From: JBEDUK01 sp040414485
GTDB taxonomy: Bacteria > Actinomycetota > UBA4738
Length of the DNA stretch: 38,895 bases
Assembly: GCA_040414485.1 (NCBI GenBank)
Contig: JBEDUK010000098.1
Location: 1 to 38,895 of the forward strand
Reading direction: 5' to 3'
Shown here: positions 15,122-23,509 of the stretch, piece after piece
Numbering within the stretch: position 1 is the first letter of the stretch
Layout of the letters: every line of letters starts with the position of its first letter
The notes under the pieces: generated by a model
The model's input: the letters and a program-made list of their open reading frames with translations, nothing else
Databases searched by the model: none
Told to the model about the DNA's origin: nothing
Translations under genes and position numbers: made by a program

Positions 15122-16183
15122 CTACCTGACCGTGATCTGCGTCCGCTGCGGCGCCAGTTCGATCCACGTGGGGCCGGGCGTCAGCGGGATCACGTTCCCC
15201 TGGGCGTCCTTCAGGACCGTGCGGTCCGACTGGCGCGGACGGGACCATGTGCCCTTGATGACCTTGCCGTCGCGGAGCACGTAGACGGTCCCGCTGCCCG
15301 TGGTGATCGCCAGCGGCGAGTGCATCCCGTTCGCGTCGGTGATGTCGGTCATCTTCACCCTGACCATCTGCACCACCACGTTGCGGAAGGCCATCTGCTG
15401 GCCGTTCGAGTAGGTGGCCGGCGTGGTGCCGTAGAAGCGGAGCCACTGGGACTTCGACGCGTCCCAGCGCCAGAAGACGTCCGAGTACGCGGAGAACGGG
15501 ATGTGCACCGACGAGGCCGCATGGGCGCCGGCGGGCACGTCGGTGGAGTAGGTGAACAGCGCCGGCGGGATGCCGCCCGTGCGGCGCGCCGCCCGGTACA
15601 GCTCGTCGGTGCTCGTGTACAGGTTGTGCGGCGCCTGGCGGGAGGGATCTCGGTGATATGCCTGCGGGGCGATGTTGAAGTTCACGTCGGTGATCCCGGC
15701 GGCCCTGACCGCCTTCACGACGGCCGGGACGGCTCCGGCGTAGCCGAAGATCGGGCGGCCGAACTGCTTGAGGATCGGAGGGTCGGTGAGCCGGGCGCTG
15801 CGGACCGGCTCGATCCGCGAGGCGTTCTTGCACTGGTAGACCACGATGAACCGCGTGATGCCGCCCTCGACGGGCTCCTCGTAGACCAGGTCCGCCCACG
15901 ACAGGCCGGTCTGCGGGCGGGCTGCGGGGAGGTTCTCGACCTTCACGGCGAGCGCCGGGCGGTTCGGCACGGAACCGCCCTCGGGCTTCAGCCCGGTGAG
16001 CGGGCATTCCGCCGGCGGCGGGCTGGTGGTGGCGGGCTGGCCGCCTCCCGTTCCGCCGTTGCCGCCGTTGTCGTCGGCCTGGGGTCCGGATGCCTTGCCG
16101 CCGAGCACCAGGACTGCGACCACGCCGACGACGATCGCCGCGACGACAAGCATCGACAGCACCGTTCTGCCGCGTCCGGTCAT
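15122..16183 (-). CDS. DUF3048 domain extracellular protein
   Basis: The 353-residue protein has an N-terminal TM (about 8-29), then a Gly/Asn/Thr-rich linker, then the DUF3048 N-terminal domain (NRPALAVKVENLPAARPQTGLSWADLVYEEPVEGG, broken at about 70-105; IEPVRSARLTD) and the DUF3048 C-terminal domain (RNVVVQMVRVKMTD to GTVYVLRDGKVIKGTWSR). The family includes Bacillus YerB; its role is poorly known, probably at the cell surface. The start is uncertain: I use the ATG at 16181-16183. A GTG at 16199-16201 and a TTG between them are possible, and a GGAGG lies rather far upstream. Confidence 0.85.
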   Translation of the reverse strand: MTGRGRTVLSMLVVAAIVVGVVAVLVLGGKASGPQADDNGGNGGTGGGQPATTSPPPAECPLTGLKPEGGSVPNRPALAVKVENLPAARPQTGLSWADLVYEEPVEGGITRFIVVYQCKNASRIEPVRSARLTDPPILKQFGRPIFGYAGAVPAVVKAVRAAGITDVNFNIAPQAYHRDPSRQAPHNLYTSTDELYRAARRTGGIPPALFTYSTDVPAGAHAASSVHIPFSAYSDVFWRWDASKSQWLRFYGTTPATYSNGQQMAFRNVVVQMVRVKMTDITDANGMHSPLAITTGSGTVYVLRDGKVIKGTWSRPRQSDRTVLKDAQGNVIPLTPGPTWIELAPQRTQITVR

Positions 16184-16245
16184 GGCCAAGGCTGGAGTCA
16201 CCTCCGTTGGTTGTTCGCCCGACGGCGAAGTTGAAACTGCGCCCG

Positions 16246-16263
16246 ATGGTAACGGTGGGTTAC
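16246..16263 (-). promoter_or_regulatory. Candidate DUF3048 gene promoter and GTAAC repeat
   Basis: Minus-strand TACCAT (16246-16251) overlaps a small inverted repeat, GTAAC-5 nt-GTTAC (16249-16263), in the 132-base gap after htpX. It would give a leader of about 55 bases containing GGAGG. Confidence 0.3.
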
Positions 16264-16315
16264 GTCCCGCTCAACGACCTTCGCGCGCTTTGTCACACCT
16301 TCGCTATCCGCCCGG

Positions 16316-17236
16316 TCACATCTCCTCGAGCCGGCGAATGCGCTCCTGGATCGGCGGGTGCGTGGAGAACATGCCCTCCCACCAGTGGTATCCCTCGCCG
16401 TGCACGCGGGACGGCTGGTTGAGCCACAGGTGCGCCGTGGCGTTGTTCACGTACCGCATCGGCGCGGGGTCCCCGGCGATCTTCTTGAGGGCGGACGCCA
16501 GGCCGGGCGGGTACCGCGTGAGCATGACCCCCTCGGCGTCGGCCTGGAACTCACGCTGGCGCGACATGGCCATCTTGATGGCCTGGGCCACGAACGGGGT
16601 GATGATCGCGACGACGAGGCCGACGGCGGCGAGGATCGCGTAGCCCTGCGCGCCGCCGGCGTCGCGATCGCGGCCCCGTCCCATGCCGCCCCAGAAGAAC
16701 CAGCGCAGCATGAACTCCGAGAGCAGCACGACCGAGCCCAGGAGCGTGGCCACCACGGTCGCCAGCAGGATGTCCCGGTCCTTCACGTGCGCCATCTCGT
16801 GGCCGACGACGCCCTCGAGCTCGACGCGGTTCATCATGTCGAGCAGCCCTCGGGTCACCGCGACCGAGGAGTGCTCGGGATCCCTGCCGGTGGCGAACGC
16901 GTTCGGCGCCTGTTCGGGCACGACGTACACCGCCGGCTTCGGCAGTCCCGCCGCGATGGCCAGGCCCTCGACCACGTTGTGGAGCCTCGGTTCCTGTTCG
17001 GGCGTCACCGCCTGCGCGCGCGAGGCTCGGAGGACGACCTGGTCGCCGTATCGGTAGGACCAGAACGCGCCGAACCCGGCGATCAACAGGCCGATGATCA
17101 GCGCCGTCAGGCTGACGGCGAACGACCCCTGCCCGATCAGGTAGCCGATGAGGAAGCCGACGGCCCCCGTGAACACGAGGGCCAGGACGATCACCAGGAT
17201 GGTCTTGCGGCGGTTGCTGGCGATCCGTTCGTACAA
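16316..17236 (-). CDS. htpX: Membrane zinc metalloprotease HtpX
   Basis: Peptidase family M48 enzyme that degrades misfolded membrane proteins. The 306 residues have two N-terminal spans (about 12-32 and 37-57), the zinc site VVGHEMAHVKDRD (His-Glu-x-x-His at about 145-149), two more spans (about 160-180 and 200-220), and the third zinc ligand Glu in REFQADAEGV (about 232). The start is a TTG (17234-17236), 15 bases after the lemA stop. lemA-htpX pairs are common, suggesting a joint stress or membrane-quality role. Confidence 0.95.
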   Translation of the reverse strand: MYERIASNRRKTILVIVLALVFTGAVGFLIGYLIGQGSFAVSLTALIIGLLIAGFGAFWSYRYGDQVVLRASRAQAVTPEQEPRLHNVVEGLAIAAGLPKPAVYVVPEQAPNAFATGRDPEHSSVAVTRGLLDMMNRVELEGVVGHEMAHVKDRDILLATVVATLLGSVVLLSEFMLRWFFWGGMGRGRDRDAGGAQGYAILAAVGLVVAIITPFVAQAIKMAMSRQREFQADAEGVMLTRYPPGLASALKKIAGDPAPMRYVNNATAHLWLNQPSRVHGEGYHWWEGMFSTHPPIQERIRRLEEM

Positions 17237-17251
17237 CGCCGTGCCGGTGCC

Positions 17252-17803
17252 CTAGAACTGGACCTGCACCGGCCCCTTGGCCGGGTCGTCGATCTCGAAG
17301 AACTCGCGCGGCGTGAAGTTGCCGAGCCGCGCCATGATGTTCGACGGGAAGGTCCCGATGAGGGTGTTCAGGTTCGCCACCTGATCGTTGTAGAACTGGC
17401 GGGAGAAGGCGATCTTCGACTCCGTGCCCGTCAGCTCCTCCTGCAGCGCCAGGAAGTTCTGGCTGGCCTTCAGCTCGGGATAGTTCTCCGCGACCGCGAA
17501 CAGCTGGCGGATCGAACGGGTGAGCTCGTTCTCAGCGGCCGCCTGGCCCTGCACGGTGGTGGCGCCCTGCGCCTGCGTCCTGGCGTTCGTGACCTCCTCG
17601 AACACCTCGCGCTCATGGGCGGCGTAGCCCTTGACCGCCTCGATGAGGTTCGGGATCAGGTCGTACCGGCGCCGCAACTGGACGTCGATCTGCGACCACC
17701 CGTTGTCGACGCGGACGCGCGCCCGAACCAGCCGGTTGTACGTGAAGATCGCGTACAGGGCGGCGAGGACGAGCAGGCCGAGCAGGATCCAGAGCCAGAC
17801 CAC
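17252..17803 (-). CDS. lemA: LemA family protein
   Basis: The 183-residue protein has an N-terminal TM (about 3-22) and a helical domain with the family landmarks YNRLVRARVRVDNGWSQIDVQLRRRYDLIPNL (split over about 22-53), YPELKASQNFLALQEELTGTE (about 108-128) and FNDQ-type RQFYNDQVANLNTLIGTFPSN. LemA proteins are membrane-anchored four-helix proteins of unclear biochemical role, often paired with HtpX as here. The GTG at 17801-17803 lies six bases after a TAACAT box. Confidence 0.95.
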   Translation of the reverse strand: MVWLWILLGLLVLAALYAIFTYNRLVRARVRVDNGWSQIDVQLRRRYDLIPNLIEAVKGYAAHEREVFEEVTNARTQAQGATTVQGQAAAENELTRSIRQLFAVAENYPELKASQNFLALQEELTGTESKIAFSRQFYNDQVANLNTLIGTFPSNIMARLGNFTPREFFEIDDPAKGPVQVQF

Positions 17804-17809
17804 GTTCGA

Positions 17810-17815
17810 ATGTTA
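17810..17815 (-). promoter_or_regulatory. lemA-htpX -10 box (leaderless type)
   Basis: Minus-strand TAACAT, six bases before the lemA GTG. No Shine-Dalgarno and no clear -35 box. Confidence 0.5.
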
Positions 17816-17846
17816 CAGGCAGCGCCGCCGTACGCCGGAGCGGACT

Positions 17847-18986
17847 TCAGCGGCCAGAGGTCCGCCCCCGGTGGCGGATGGCGTCCTCGTAGGCGGCTTC
17901 TAGCTCCGGCACGACCGTTGCCCAGTCGAACCGCCGCGCGCGGGAGGGCCCCGCGTCTCGGAGCCGGGCCGCTAGGCCGGCGTCCTTTGTGACCCGCATG
18001 ATCGTCCCGGCGAGCGCGGCCGGGTCGCCCGGCGGGACCAGGAGACCGTCGACCCCGTCGCGGACCACCTCCCGGTAGCCCGGGATGTCCGACGCGACCA
18101 CGGGGACACCGGCCGCCATGGCCTCGACCAGCGTCATGCCGAAGCTCTCCTGCCCTCGGGCGGGCGAGACGAAGACGTCCGATCGCCCGAACAGCGCGGC
18201 CAGCCGGTCGTGCGGGACCGCGCCGAGCATCTCGACGCGGTCCCCCGCCGGGGCCGGAAGGCGATCGATCGCGCTTCGGTCGGGACCGTCCCCGGCGACG
18301 GTCAGCGTGGCTCCCGGCCCCTCGCGAAGCACCAGTTCGAACGCGCGGAGCGCGTCGGCGAACCCCTTCTGCGGGTCGAGCCGCGCCACCCAGAGGATCC
18401 GCGGGCCGTCGCCCTCCGGCCTGCGGCCTTCGGCCTCTCGGTCCGATAGGGCCGAGGCGAACGCACCGACGTCGCAGCCGTTGGGCACGACCCTGACCTC
18501 CCCGGCGAACCGATCCCCGACGAAGCCGCGGGCCGCCTCCGACACCGCGATGCGGACGTCCAAGCGCCGCCAGATCGGCCGCAGGACCGGCGCGGCGGCC
18601 GACAGCAGGGGCGATCGTTCGGCATACGCGTGGAACGTCGCGGCGACGGGCACCCGCCTGGACGCCCCGAGCACGGTGTACATCGACGTGGACGGCACCA
18701 GCGCCTCGTGCACGTGGAGGACGTCGGGCCCGAACGAACGGATCGCGCGCCGGATCGGCGTGATCGCGAGCGGCGAGGGCGCGATCGGCGCCACCGTTCC
18801 CTGGTACCGGATGGCCAGCGCCCGCCCGGCCCTGATGGCGCCCGGCTCCCCCATCGGGCCCGCCGACGGCGCAAGCACCACCGCCTGGTGACCCCGCTCG
18901 CGGAGCGCCAGAGTAAGCTCGCGGACATGGACCTGCACGCCGCCCGGCCGGTCCCAGGCGTACGGGCAGACGAGCGCGACCCTCAC
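17847..18986 (-). CDS. GT4 glycosyltransferase, PimA-like
   Basis: The 379-residue GT-B fold enzyme begins MRVALVCPYAWDRPGGVQVHV, with the glycine-rich donor loop also found in the mycobacterial mannosyltransferase PimA. It continues with DVLHVHEALVP, SEAARGFV and VVPNGCD. The C-terminal domain has the E-x7-E motif in ESFGMTLVEAM, which binds the nucleotide sugar, and GVPVVASDIPGYREVV. In mycobacteria the gene in this position adds the first mannose to phosphatidylinositol. Here the upstream pgsA-like gene is degenerate, so the acceptor lipid is uncertain. The GTG start overlaps the acyltransferase stop. Confidence 0.88.
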   Translation of the reverse strand: MRVALVCPYAWDRPGGVQVHVRELTLALRERGHQAVVLAPSAGPMGEPGAIRAGRALAIRYQGTVAPIAPSPLAITPIRRAIRSFGPDVLHVHEALVPSTSMYTVLGASRRVPVAATFHAYAERSPLLSAAAPVLRPIWRRLDVRIAVSEAARGFVGDRFAGEVRVVPNGCDVGAFASALSDREAEGRRPEGDGPRILWVARLDPQKGFADALRAFELVLREGPGATLTVAGDGPDRSAIDRLPAPAGDRVEMLGAVPHDRLAALFGRSDVFVSPARGQESFGMTLVEAMAAGVPVVASDIPGYREVVRDGVDGLLVPPGDPAALAGTIMRVTKDAGLAARLRDAGPSRARRFDWATVVPELEAAYEDAIRHRGRTSGR

Positions 18987-19933
18987 GGTGCGGCCGCGGC
19001 GACCTCGGTCGGTTCGGCCCTCGCCGCCTCACCGGTGGCGATCGCCGGCGGCGTGTCCCATGCCGGCTGGAACATGTGCCAGTCCGACGGCGCGGCGGAG
19101 ATGGACCGTTCGAATCGACGCGCCAGGATCTCCGTGATCGTGGTGACGTCCGCCCGCAACTGGTTCGTGCGCTCGATCTCGAGCGGCGGGTCGATCTGCG
19201 TGTGCCAGCCCTCGGCCGTCGTGTAGACGCACGCCGGCAGCAGCGGCGAGCCGGTGGTGAGCGCGAGCAGCGCCGGACCGGACGGGAGCCTCCTGGCCTC
19301 GCCGAACATCTCGACCTCCACGCCCCGCCCGGACAGGTTGCGGTCCGCCAGGAGGGTCAGGATCCGGTTCTCCGCAAGCACCATGACCAGGCGCTCCGCG
19401 ACCCGACCGCCCTCCGTGAGCGGCACGATGTCCATGCCGAGCGCCCGGCGGTGCCGGTAGAAGAGATCGAAGACCGCCTTCGGCTTCAGCTCCTCCGCCA
19501 CGGCCGTCATCCGGTACCCGGAGATGGCGAGCCAGTGGCCGGCGGCGTCCCAGTTCCCCATGTGCGGAAGGGCCATGATCACGCCTCGCCCGCCGGCGAG
19601 CGCGTCGTCGATGTGCTCGACTCCGGTCACCGAGAACCGCCGCGACACCTCCTCCGACGACATGGACCGCAGCGCGAAGGTCTCGTACCAGTACCGCGCG
19701 TAGAGATCGAAGGCCTCCCGCGTCGCGAGTTGCACGATCTCCGAATCGGGAGGGTGCCCCAGCACGCGGGCGAGGTTGCCGGCGACCACCTGTCGCTGGG
19801 ACTCGGAACGCCGGTACTGCATGCGCATGAAGGCGCGAGCGCCGGCGAGGCCCGCGCCGCGCGGAACGCGCATGCCGATCCATTCGGCGCCGCGCATCGT
19901 GAGCGCGGCGGCCAGATCCGCTGCGGCGCTCAC
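18983..19933 (-). CDS. LpxL/HtrB-type lipid acyltransferase (PIM acyltransferase-like)
   Basis: The 316-residue protein is of the lysophospholipid/lauroyl acyltransferase family. It has the catalytic H-x4-D in MALPHMGNWDAAGHW (about residues 122-136), the acceptor-side LLADRNLSGRGVEVEMFG (about 203-220) and SGPALLALTTGSPLLPA (about 225-241). In mycobacteria the orthologous position encodes the acyltransferase that acylates PimA's product. The GTG at 19931-19933 overlaps the TGA of the upstream gene in GTGA. A longer reading to 20752 in the same frame is not supported because it runs through the upstream gene. Confidence 0.88.
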   Translation of the reverse strand: MSAAADLAAALTMRGAEWIGMRVPRGAGLAGARAFMRMQYRRSESQRQVVAGNLARVLGHPPDSEIVQLATREAFDLYARYWYETFALRSMSSEEVSRRFSVTGVEHIDDALAGGRGVIMALPHMGNWDAAGHWLAISGYRMTAVAEELKPKAVFDLFYRHRRALGMDIVPLTEGGRVAERLVMVLAENRILTLLADRNLSGRGVEVEMFGEARRLPSGPALLALTTGSPLLPACVYTTAEGWHTQIDPPLEIERTNQLRADVTTITEILARRFERSISAAPSDWHMFQPAWDTPPAIATGEAARAEPTEVAAAAP

Positions 19934-20487
19934 GGGGTCGAGCCGGTCGCCGGTTCGCCGGTCGCGGTCATGGGCGAGGACCGATGCTGGACCGCGACGT
20001 TCATCGCGCGGACCGCCACGGCGACGGCCGAGACCGCCACCAGCACGGAGAGCGCCGCGGACATCCAGCCCGTGACGAGCGCCAGGCCGATCAGTGCCGA
20101 ACGCGCGGCGCGGTACCCGACGCTCTCGAAGGTTCGGAAGCCGAGCGCGTCGGCCCGGGCCCGCTCGTAGGCTGCGAGGTAGCACGTGCCCAGCGCGACG
20201 AGCGCGAGCGCGCCCACGGCCGGCTCGGCGGTCCGGGCGACCCAGGCGATCGCGGCCAGGATGCTCGTGTCGAAGACGGGATCGACCAGCATGGCCGCGA
20301 AACGGGCCCGTGCCGTGCGCTCCCTGTCGGCCGCGTACCAGCCCCAGAGCATCAGCGCGCCCCCGATCAGCGCGAGCGCGCCCGCGACCACCCGATGCCG
20401 CAGCACGACCGCGGCCGCCGCGCCGCCCGTGAACGCCAGGGCCAGCAGAAGGATGGCCGTCGAACGCGAACGGATCCGGGCTGCCAT
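19930..20487 (-). CDS. CDP-alcohol phosphatidyltransferase-like membrane protein, degenerate active site
   Basis: The 185-residue protein has about five or six hydrophobic helices and lies exactly where actinobacteria keep pgsA1 (PI or PIP synthase), coupled to the acyltransferase. The family signature D-x2-D-G-x2-A-R-x8/9-G-x3-D-x3-D is mostly gone. I see Asp69 and Asp73 (LVDPVFD), but the glycine before them is Ala65 and no D-x2-D-G precedes; only ADRERTAR is present. It may be a non-catalytic relic, an altered enzyme, or a different small membrane protein. The start ATG at 20485-20487 is chosen from the TAGGCT box eight bases upstream; an ATG at 20503-20505 is the alternative. Confidence 0.6.
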   Translation of the reverse strand: MAARIRSRSTAILLLALAFTGGAAAAVVLRHRVVAGALALIGGALMLWGWYAADRERTARARFAAMLVDPVFDTSILAAIAWVARTAEPAVGALALVALGTCYLAAYERARADALGFRTFESVGYRAARSALIGLALVTGWMSAALSVLVAVSAVAVAVRAMNVAVQHRSSPMTATGEPATGSTP

Positions 20488-20495
20488 CGAGGCGG

Positions 20496-20501
20496 AGCCT
20501 A
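20496..20501 (-). promoter_or_regulatory. -10 box of the lipid-gene operon (leaderless type)
   Basis: Minus-strand TAGGCT lies eight bases before the ATG at 20487. The same hexamer occurs at ruvC and at the carbamoyltransferase gene. Confidence 0.45.
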
Positions 20502-20573
20502 CCATCACCGCTGGCAGCGGCTTGGTTCGGGGCCCCGCAGCCGAGCGGCCCCCGGCCGCCCATGACCTGCCCA

Positions 20574-20579
20574 TATAGG
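20574..20579 (+). promoter_or_regulatory. Possible -10 box of the EF-G-like gene
   Basis: Plus-strand TATAGG, in the context CCATATAGGATGG, lies in the divergent gap about 120 bases before the EF-G-like ATG. TATAGGATC occurs before the beta-propeller gene at 29.8 kb. No -35 box was identified. Confidence 0.35.
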
Positions 20580-20701
20580 ATGGGGCACGTGCCGGATGCC
20601 GGCCGGCCGCGACCGCGGCGGCGCCGGCCCGGAGGCGAGGGGGTGCCGATCGCACGGGGGCGGGGCACCTCCATCCGACAGCGACGGCAGGAAGGGATTC
20701 G

Positions 20702-22792
20702 ATGAACGTCTACGAGCCTTCGAACATCCGCAACGTCCTTCTCGTCGGCCATAGCGGCGCGGGCAAGACCTCCCTCATGGAGGCGATGCTGTTCGCCTCA
20801 GGCGCCGTCACGCGGATGGGCCGGGTCGAGGACGGCAACACGGTCTCCGACCACGATCCCGAAGAGGTTCGCCGCGGCATCAGCGTGTCGCTGTCCATGG
20901 CGCCCATCGAGACCAACGGCGTCAAGATCAACGTGCTCGACGCGCCCGGCTATGCCGACTTCATCGGCGACGTCCGCGGCGCGCTCCGGGCCGCCGACGC
21001 GTGCGTGTTCGTCGTCTCCGCCGTCGACGGCGTGGAGGCTCAGACCGAGGTGGTCTGGGAACTGGCCGCCGAGGCCGGGCTCCCCCGCGCCGTCGTGATC
21101 AACAAGATGGACCGGGAGCGCGCGTCATATGAACGGACGCTGGACGAACTGGTGAAGGCCTTCGGCACGCAGGTGGCGCCGGTGCAGTTCCCCATCGGCG
21201 AGGAGCACGACTTCAAGGGGATCGTGGACCTGCTCTCCCACCGCGCGTACACCTACGACGGCGCCGCGCCCGCCGGCACGGAGGGCGACTGGCCGGACGA
21301 CCTCGCCGCGAAGGCCGATCCGCTGCGCGAGCGGCTGATGGACGCCGTCGCCGAGGCCGACGACGCGCTGCTCGAGACCTACCTCGAATCGGGAGAGCTC
21401 TCGCGCGAGCAGATCGTGGACGGCGTCAAGGCCGGCCTGGCCGCCGCGCGATTCGCGCCCGTGATGGTGGCCTCCGCCTCCCATGGGATCGGCGCCGACC
21501 GGATCACCGCCTTCGTCGCCGACGCGTTCCCGTCGCCGCTCGACCGGCCGCCCGTCGCGGTCACCAAGAAGGGCGGCGCCGAGGAGGAACGCGCGTGTGA
21601 CCCGTCCGGACCGCTCACCGCACTCGTGTTCAAGACCGTCTCCGACCCGTTCGTCGGACGCATCAACCTGTTCCGGGTCTACTCGGGCCGGCTGCGGCCC
21701 GATTCGGCCATCCACAACGCCACGCGGAACTCGGAGGAGCGGGTCGGGCAGCTGTTCGACATGAAGGGGAAGGACCACGTGACGGTGGCGGAGGTGCCTG
21801 CCGGCGACATCGGCGCGGTGGCGAAACTCGCCCACGCCGCCACCGGCGACACGTTCACGGCGAAGGGCGACGACGTCACCCTCGCCACGCTCGAGCTGCC
21901 GGAGCCGCTGCTGGCGATCGCCATCTCGCCGAAGACCCAGGCCGACCAGGACAAGCTGTCGACCGCGATCCACAAGATCCGCGAGGACGACCCGACCCTC
22001 CGCGTCGAGCGCTCGGAGGAGACGCACGAAACCGTGCTCTACGGCATGGGCGAGACGCACGTCGACACCATGATCGAGCGCATGAAGCGGAAGTTCGGCG
22101 TCGACGTCGTCACCAGGCCCGCGAAGGTGCCGTACAAGGAGACGCTGAAGGGCCACGCGCGCGCCCAGGGCAGGCACGTCAAGCAGTCCGGCGGCGCCGG
22201 CCAGTACGGGGTCGCCTGGATCGAGGCCGAACCTCTCCCCCGCGGCTCCGGGTTCGAGTTCGTCGACAAGATCTTCGGCGGCGCAATCCCCTCGAACTAC
22301 ATCCCGAGCGTGGAGAAGGGCATCGTCAAGCAGCTGGAGACCGGCGTCGTCACCGACAACCCCATGGTCGACCTCCGCGTGACGCTCGTCGACGGGAAGT
22401 ACCACACGGTGGACTCCTCGGACATGGCGTTCCAGATCGCCGGCTCGCTCGCGATCAAGGAGGCCGCGCAGCAGGCCGGCATCACGCTCCTGGAGCCCGT
22501 GATGGAGGTCGAGGTGGTCGTCCCCGAGTCGATGACCGGCGACATCATCGGCGACCTGAACTCCAAGCGGGGGCGGATCCTGGGGATGGAGGGCACCGGC
22601 GCCGGGAAGCAACGGGTCCGCGCGCTGGTTCCACAGGCCGAGATGGCGCGCTACGCGATCGATCTCCGATCCATGACGGGCGGCCGGGGCATCTTCACCA
22701 TGCGGTTCGACCACTACGACGAGGTCCCGGCGCATCTGGCGGACAAGATCATCGCCGAGCAGAAGCGCGAGAAGGAAGAGGCCCACAAGTAA
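20702..22792 (+). CDS. Elongation factor G-like GTPase (EF-G2 type)
   Basis: Translational GTPase of 696 residues. The G domain has G1 VGHSGAGKTS (about 15-24), RRGIS switch region, G3 NVLDAPGYADF (about 78-88) and G4 VINKMDRE (about 132-139). Domains II-V follow, including the domain IV segment SGGAGQYGVAWIEAEPL and the domain V end GRGIFTMRFDHYDEVP. The GHSGAGKTS start and lack of the usual AHIDAGKTT mark it as the EF-G-like paralogue found in many actinobacteria, not the main FusA. Its function is less certain: ribosome recycling, stress or rescue have been proposed for such paralogues. AGGAAGG precedes the ATG. Confidence 0.9.
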   Translation: MNVYEPSNIRNVLLVGHSGAGKTSLMEAMLFASGAVTRMGRVEDGNTVSDHDPEEVRRGISVSLSMAPIETNGVKINVLDAPGYADFIGDVRGALRAADACVFVVSAVDGVEAQTEVVWELAAEAGLPRAVVINKMDRERASYERTLDELVKAFGTQVAPVQFPIGEEHDFKGIVDLLSHRAYTYDGAAPAGTEGDWPDDLAAKADPLRERLMDAVAEADDALLETYLESGELSREQIVDGVKAGLAAARFAPVMVASASHGIGADRITAFVADAFPSPLDRPPVAVTKKGGAEEERACDPSGPLTALVFKTVSDPFVGRINLFRVYSGRLRPDSAIHNATRNSEERVGQLFDMKGKDHVTVAEVPAGDIGAVAKLAHAATGDTFTAKGDDVTLATLELPEPLLAIAISPKTQADQDKLSTAIHKIREDDPTLRVERSEETHETVLYGMGETHVDTMIERMKRKFGVDVVTRPAKVPYKETLKGHARAQGRHVKQSGGAGQYGVAWIEAEPLPRGSGFEFVDKIFGGAIPSNYIPSVEKGIVKQLETGVVTDNPMVDLRVTLVDGKYHTVDSSDMAFQIAGSLAIKEAAQQAGITLLEPVMEVEVVVPESMTGDIIGDLNSKRGRILGMEGTGAGKQRVRALVPQAEMARYAIDLRSMTGGRGIFTMRFDHYDEVPAHLADKIIAEQKREKEEAHK

Positions 22793-22798
22793 GGTGCG

Positions 22799-23509
22799 TT
22801 GACGATCGGCGAATCAGACAGCACCCGCGGGGATCAACGTCGCAGTGAGTCCGAGGCCGCCCCGCTCGGATCGGACACCGGACGGCTCGAGACGTTCGCC
22901 GACGGCGTCATCGCCATCGCCATCACCCTGCTGATCCTGGAGATCAAGGTCCCAGACGTCCCGGCCAACAGCACCCTGGCCCGCGAGCTGCTGAACCTAT
23001 GGCCGAGCTACGCCGGTTATGCCGTCAGCTTCCTGACGATCGGCGTGATCTGGGTGAACCACCACCACATGTTCAAGCTGATCGCGCGGGCGAACCACGC
23101 GTTCCTCATGATGAACGTCGTGTTCCTGATGGCGATCGCGTTCCTGCCGTGGCCGACGGCGCTCGTCGCGAGGTACCTCCGCGAGCCGGACGCGCGCGCG
23201 GCCGCCACCGTCACGTACGGCCTGACGATGGTTGCCGTCGCGATCATGTTCAACCTGGTCTGGCGGTATGCGGTCGTGCGAGGGCTCCTCGAGCCCGGGC
23301 TGGACCCGGTGGCCATCTCACGGGCCTCGCGGAACTACCTGGCGGGGCCGACCGTGTATGGAGCGGCAACGCTCATCGCCATCTGGTGGCCGTTCGTCTC
23401 GTTGACGATCTTCGCCGCGCTCGCCGTCTACTGGCTGCTCCCCGGGACGGGTCCCCGGGCGGCCCTCCTGCGCGGGCCGGCCGGCGCCGGCGTCAGTAGC
23501 GAGGCTTGA
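22799..23509 (+). CDS. TMEM175 family (DUF1211) potassium channel-like protein
   Basis: The 236-residue membrane protein has about six helices. Helix 1 carries the family motif ETFADGVIAIAITLLILEI (about residues 22-41), matching the F-S-D-G-V-x-A-I-A-x-T signature whose residues line the pore of TMEM175 channels. Helix 3 has GVIWVNHHHMFKLI. Bacterial members form tetrameric potassium-permeable channels. The start is a TTG (22799-22801) six bases after the EF-G-like stop. Its stop region overlaps the end of the convergent HIT gene by 17 bases. Confidence 0.9.
   Translation: MTIGESDSTRGDQRRSESEAAPLGSDTGRLETFADGVIAIAITLLILEIKVPDVPANSTLARELLNLWPSYAGYAVSFLTIGVIWVNHHHMFKLIARANHAFLMMNVVFLMAIAFLPWPTALVARYLREPDARAAATVTYGLTMVAVAIMFNLVWRYAVVRGLLEPGLDPVAISRASRNYLAGPTVYGAATLIAIWWPFVSLTIFAALAVYWLLPGTGPRAALLRGPAGAGVSSEA

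Noticed and set aside
18983..20752. Acyltransferase frame extended to 589 residues
   Set aside because: The upstream 270 residues lie antisense or out of frame over the pgsA-like gene and the divergent promoter region; the GTGA overlap gives the true start.
21125..22786. A 553-residue open frame opposite the EF-G-like gene
   Set aside because: It is antisense to a clearly conserved GTPase gene and shows only GC-rich shadow composition.
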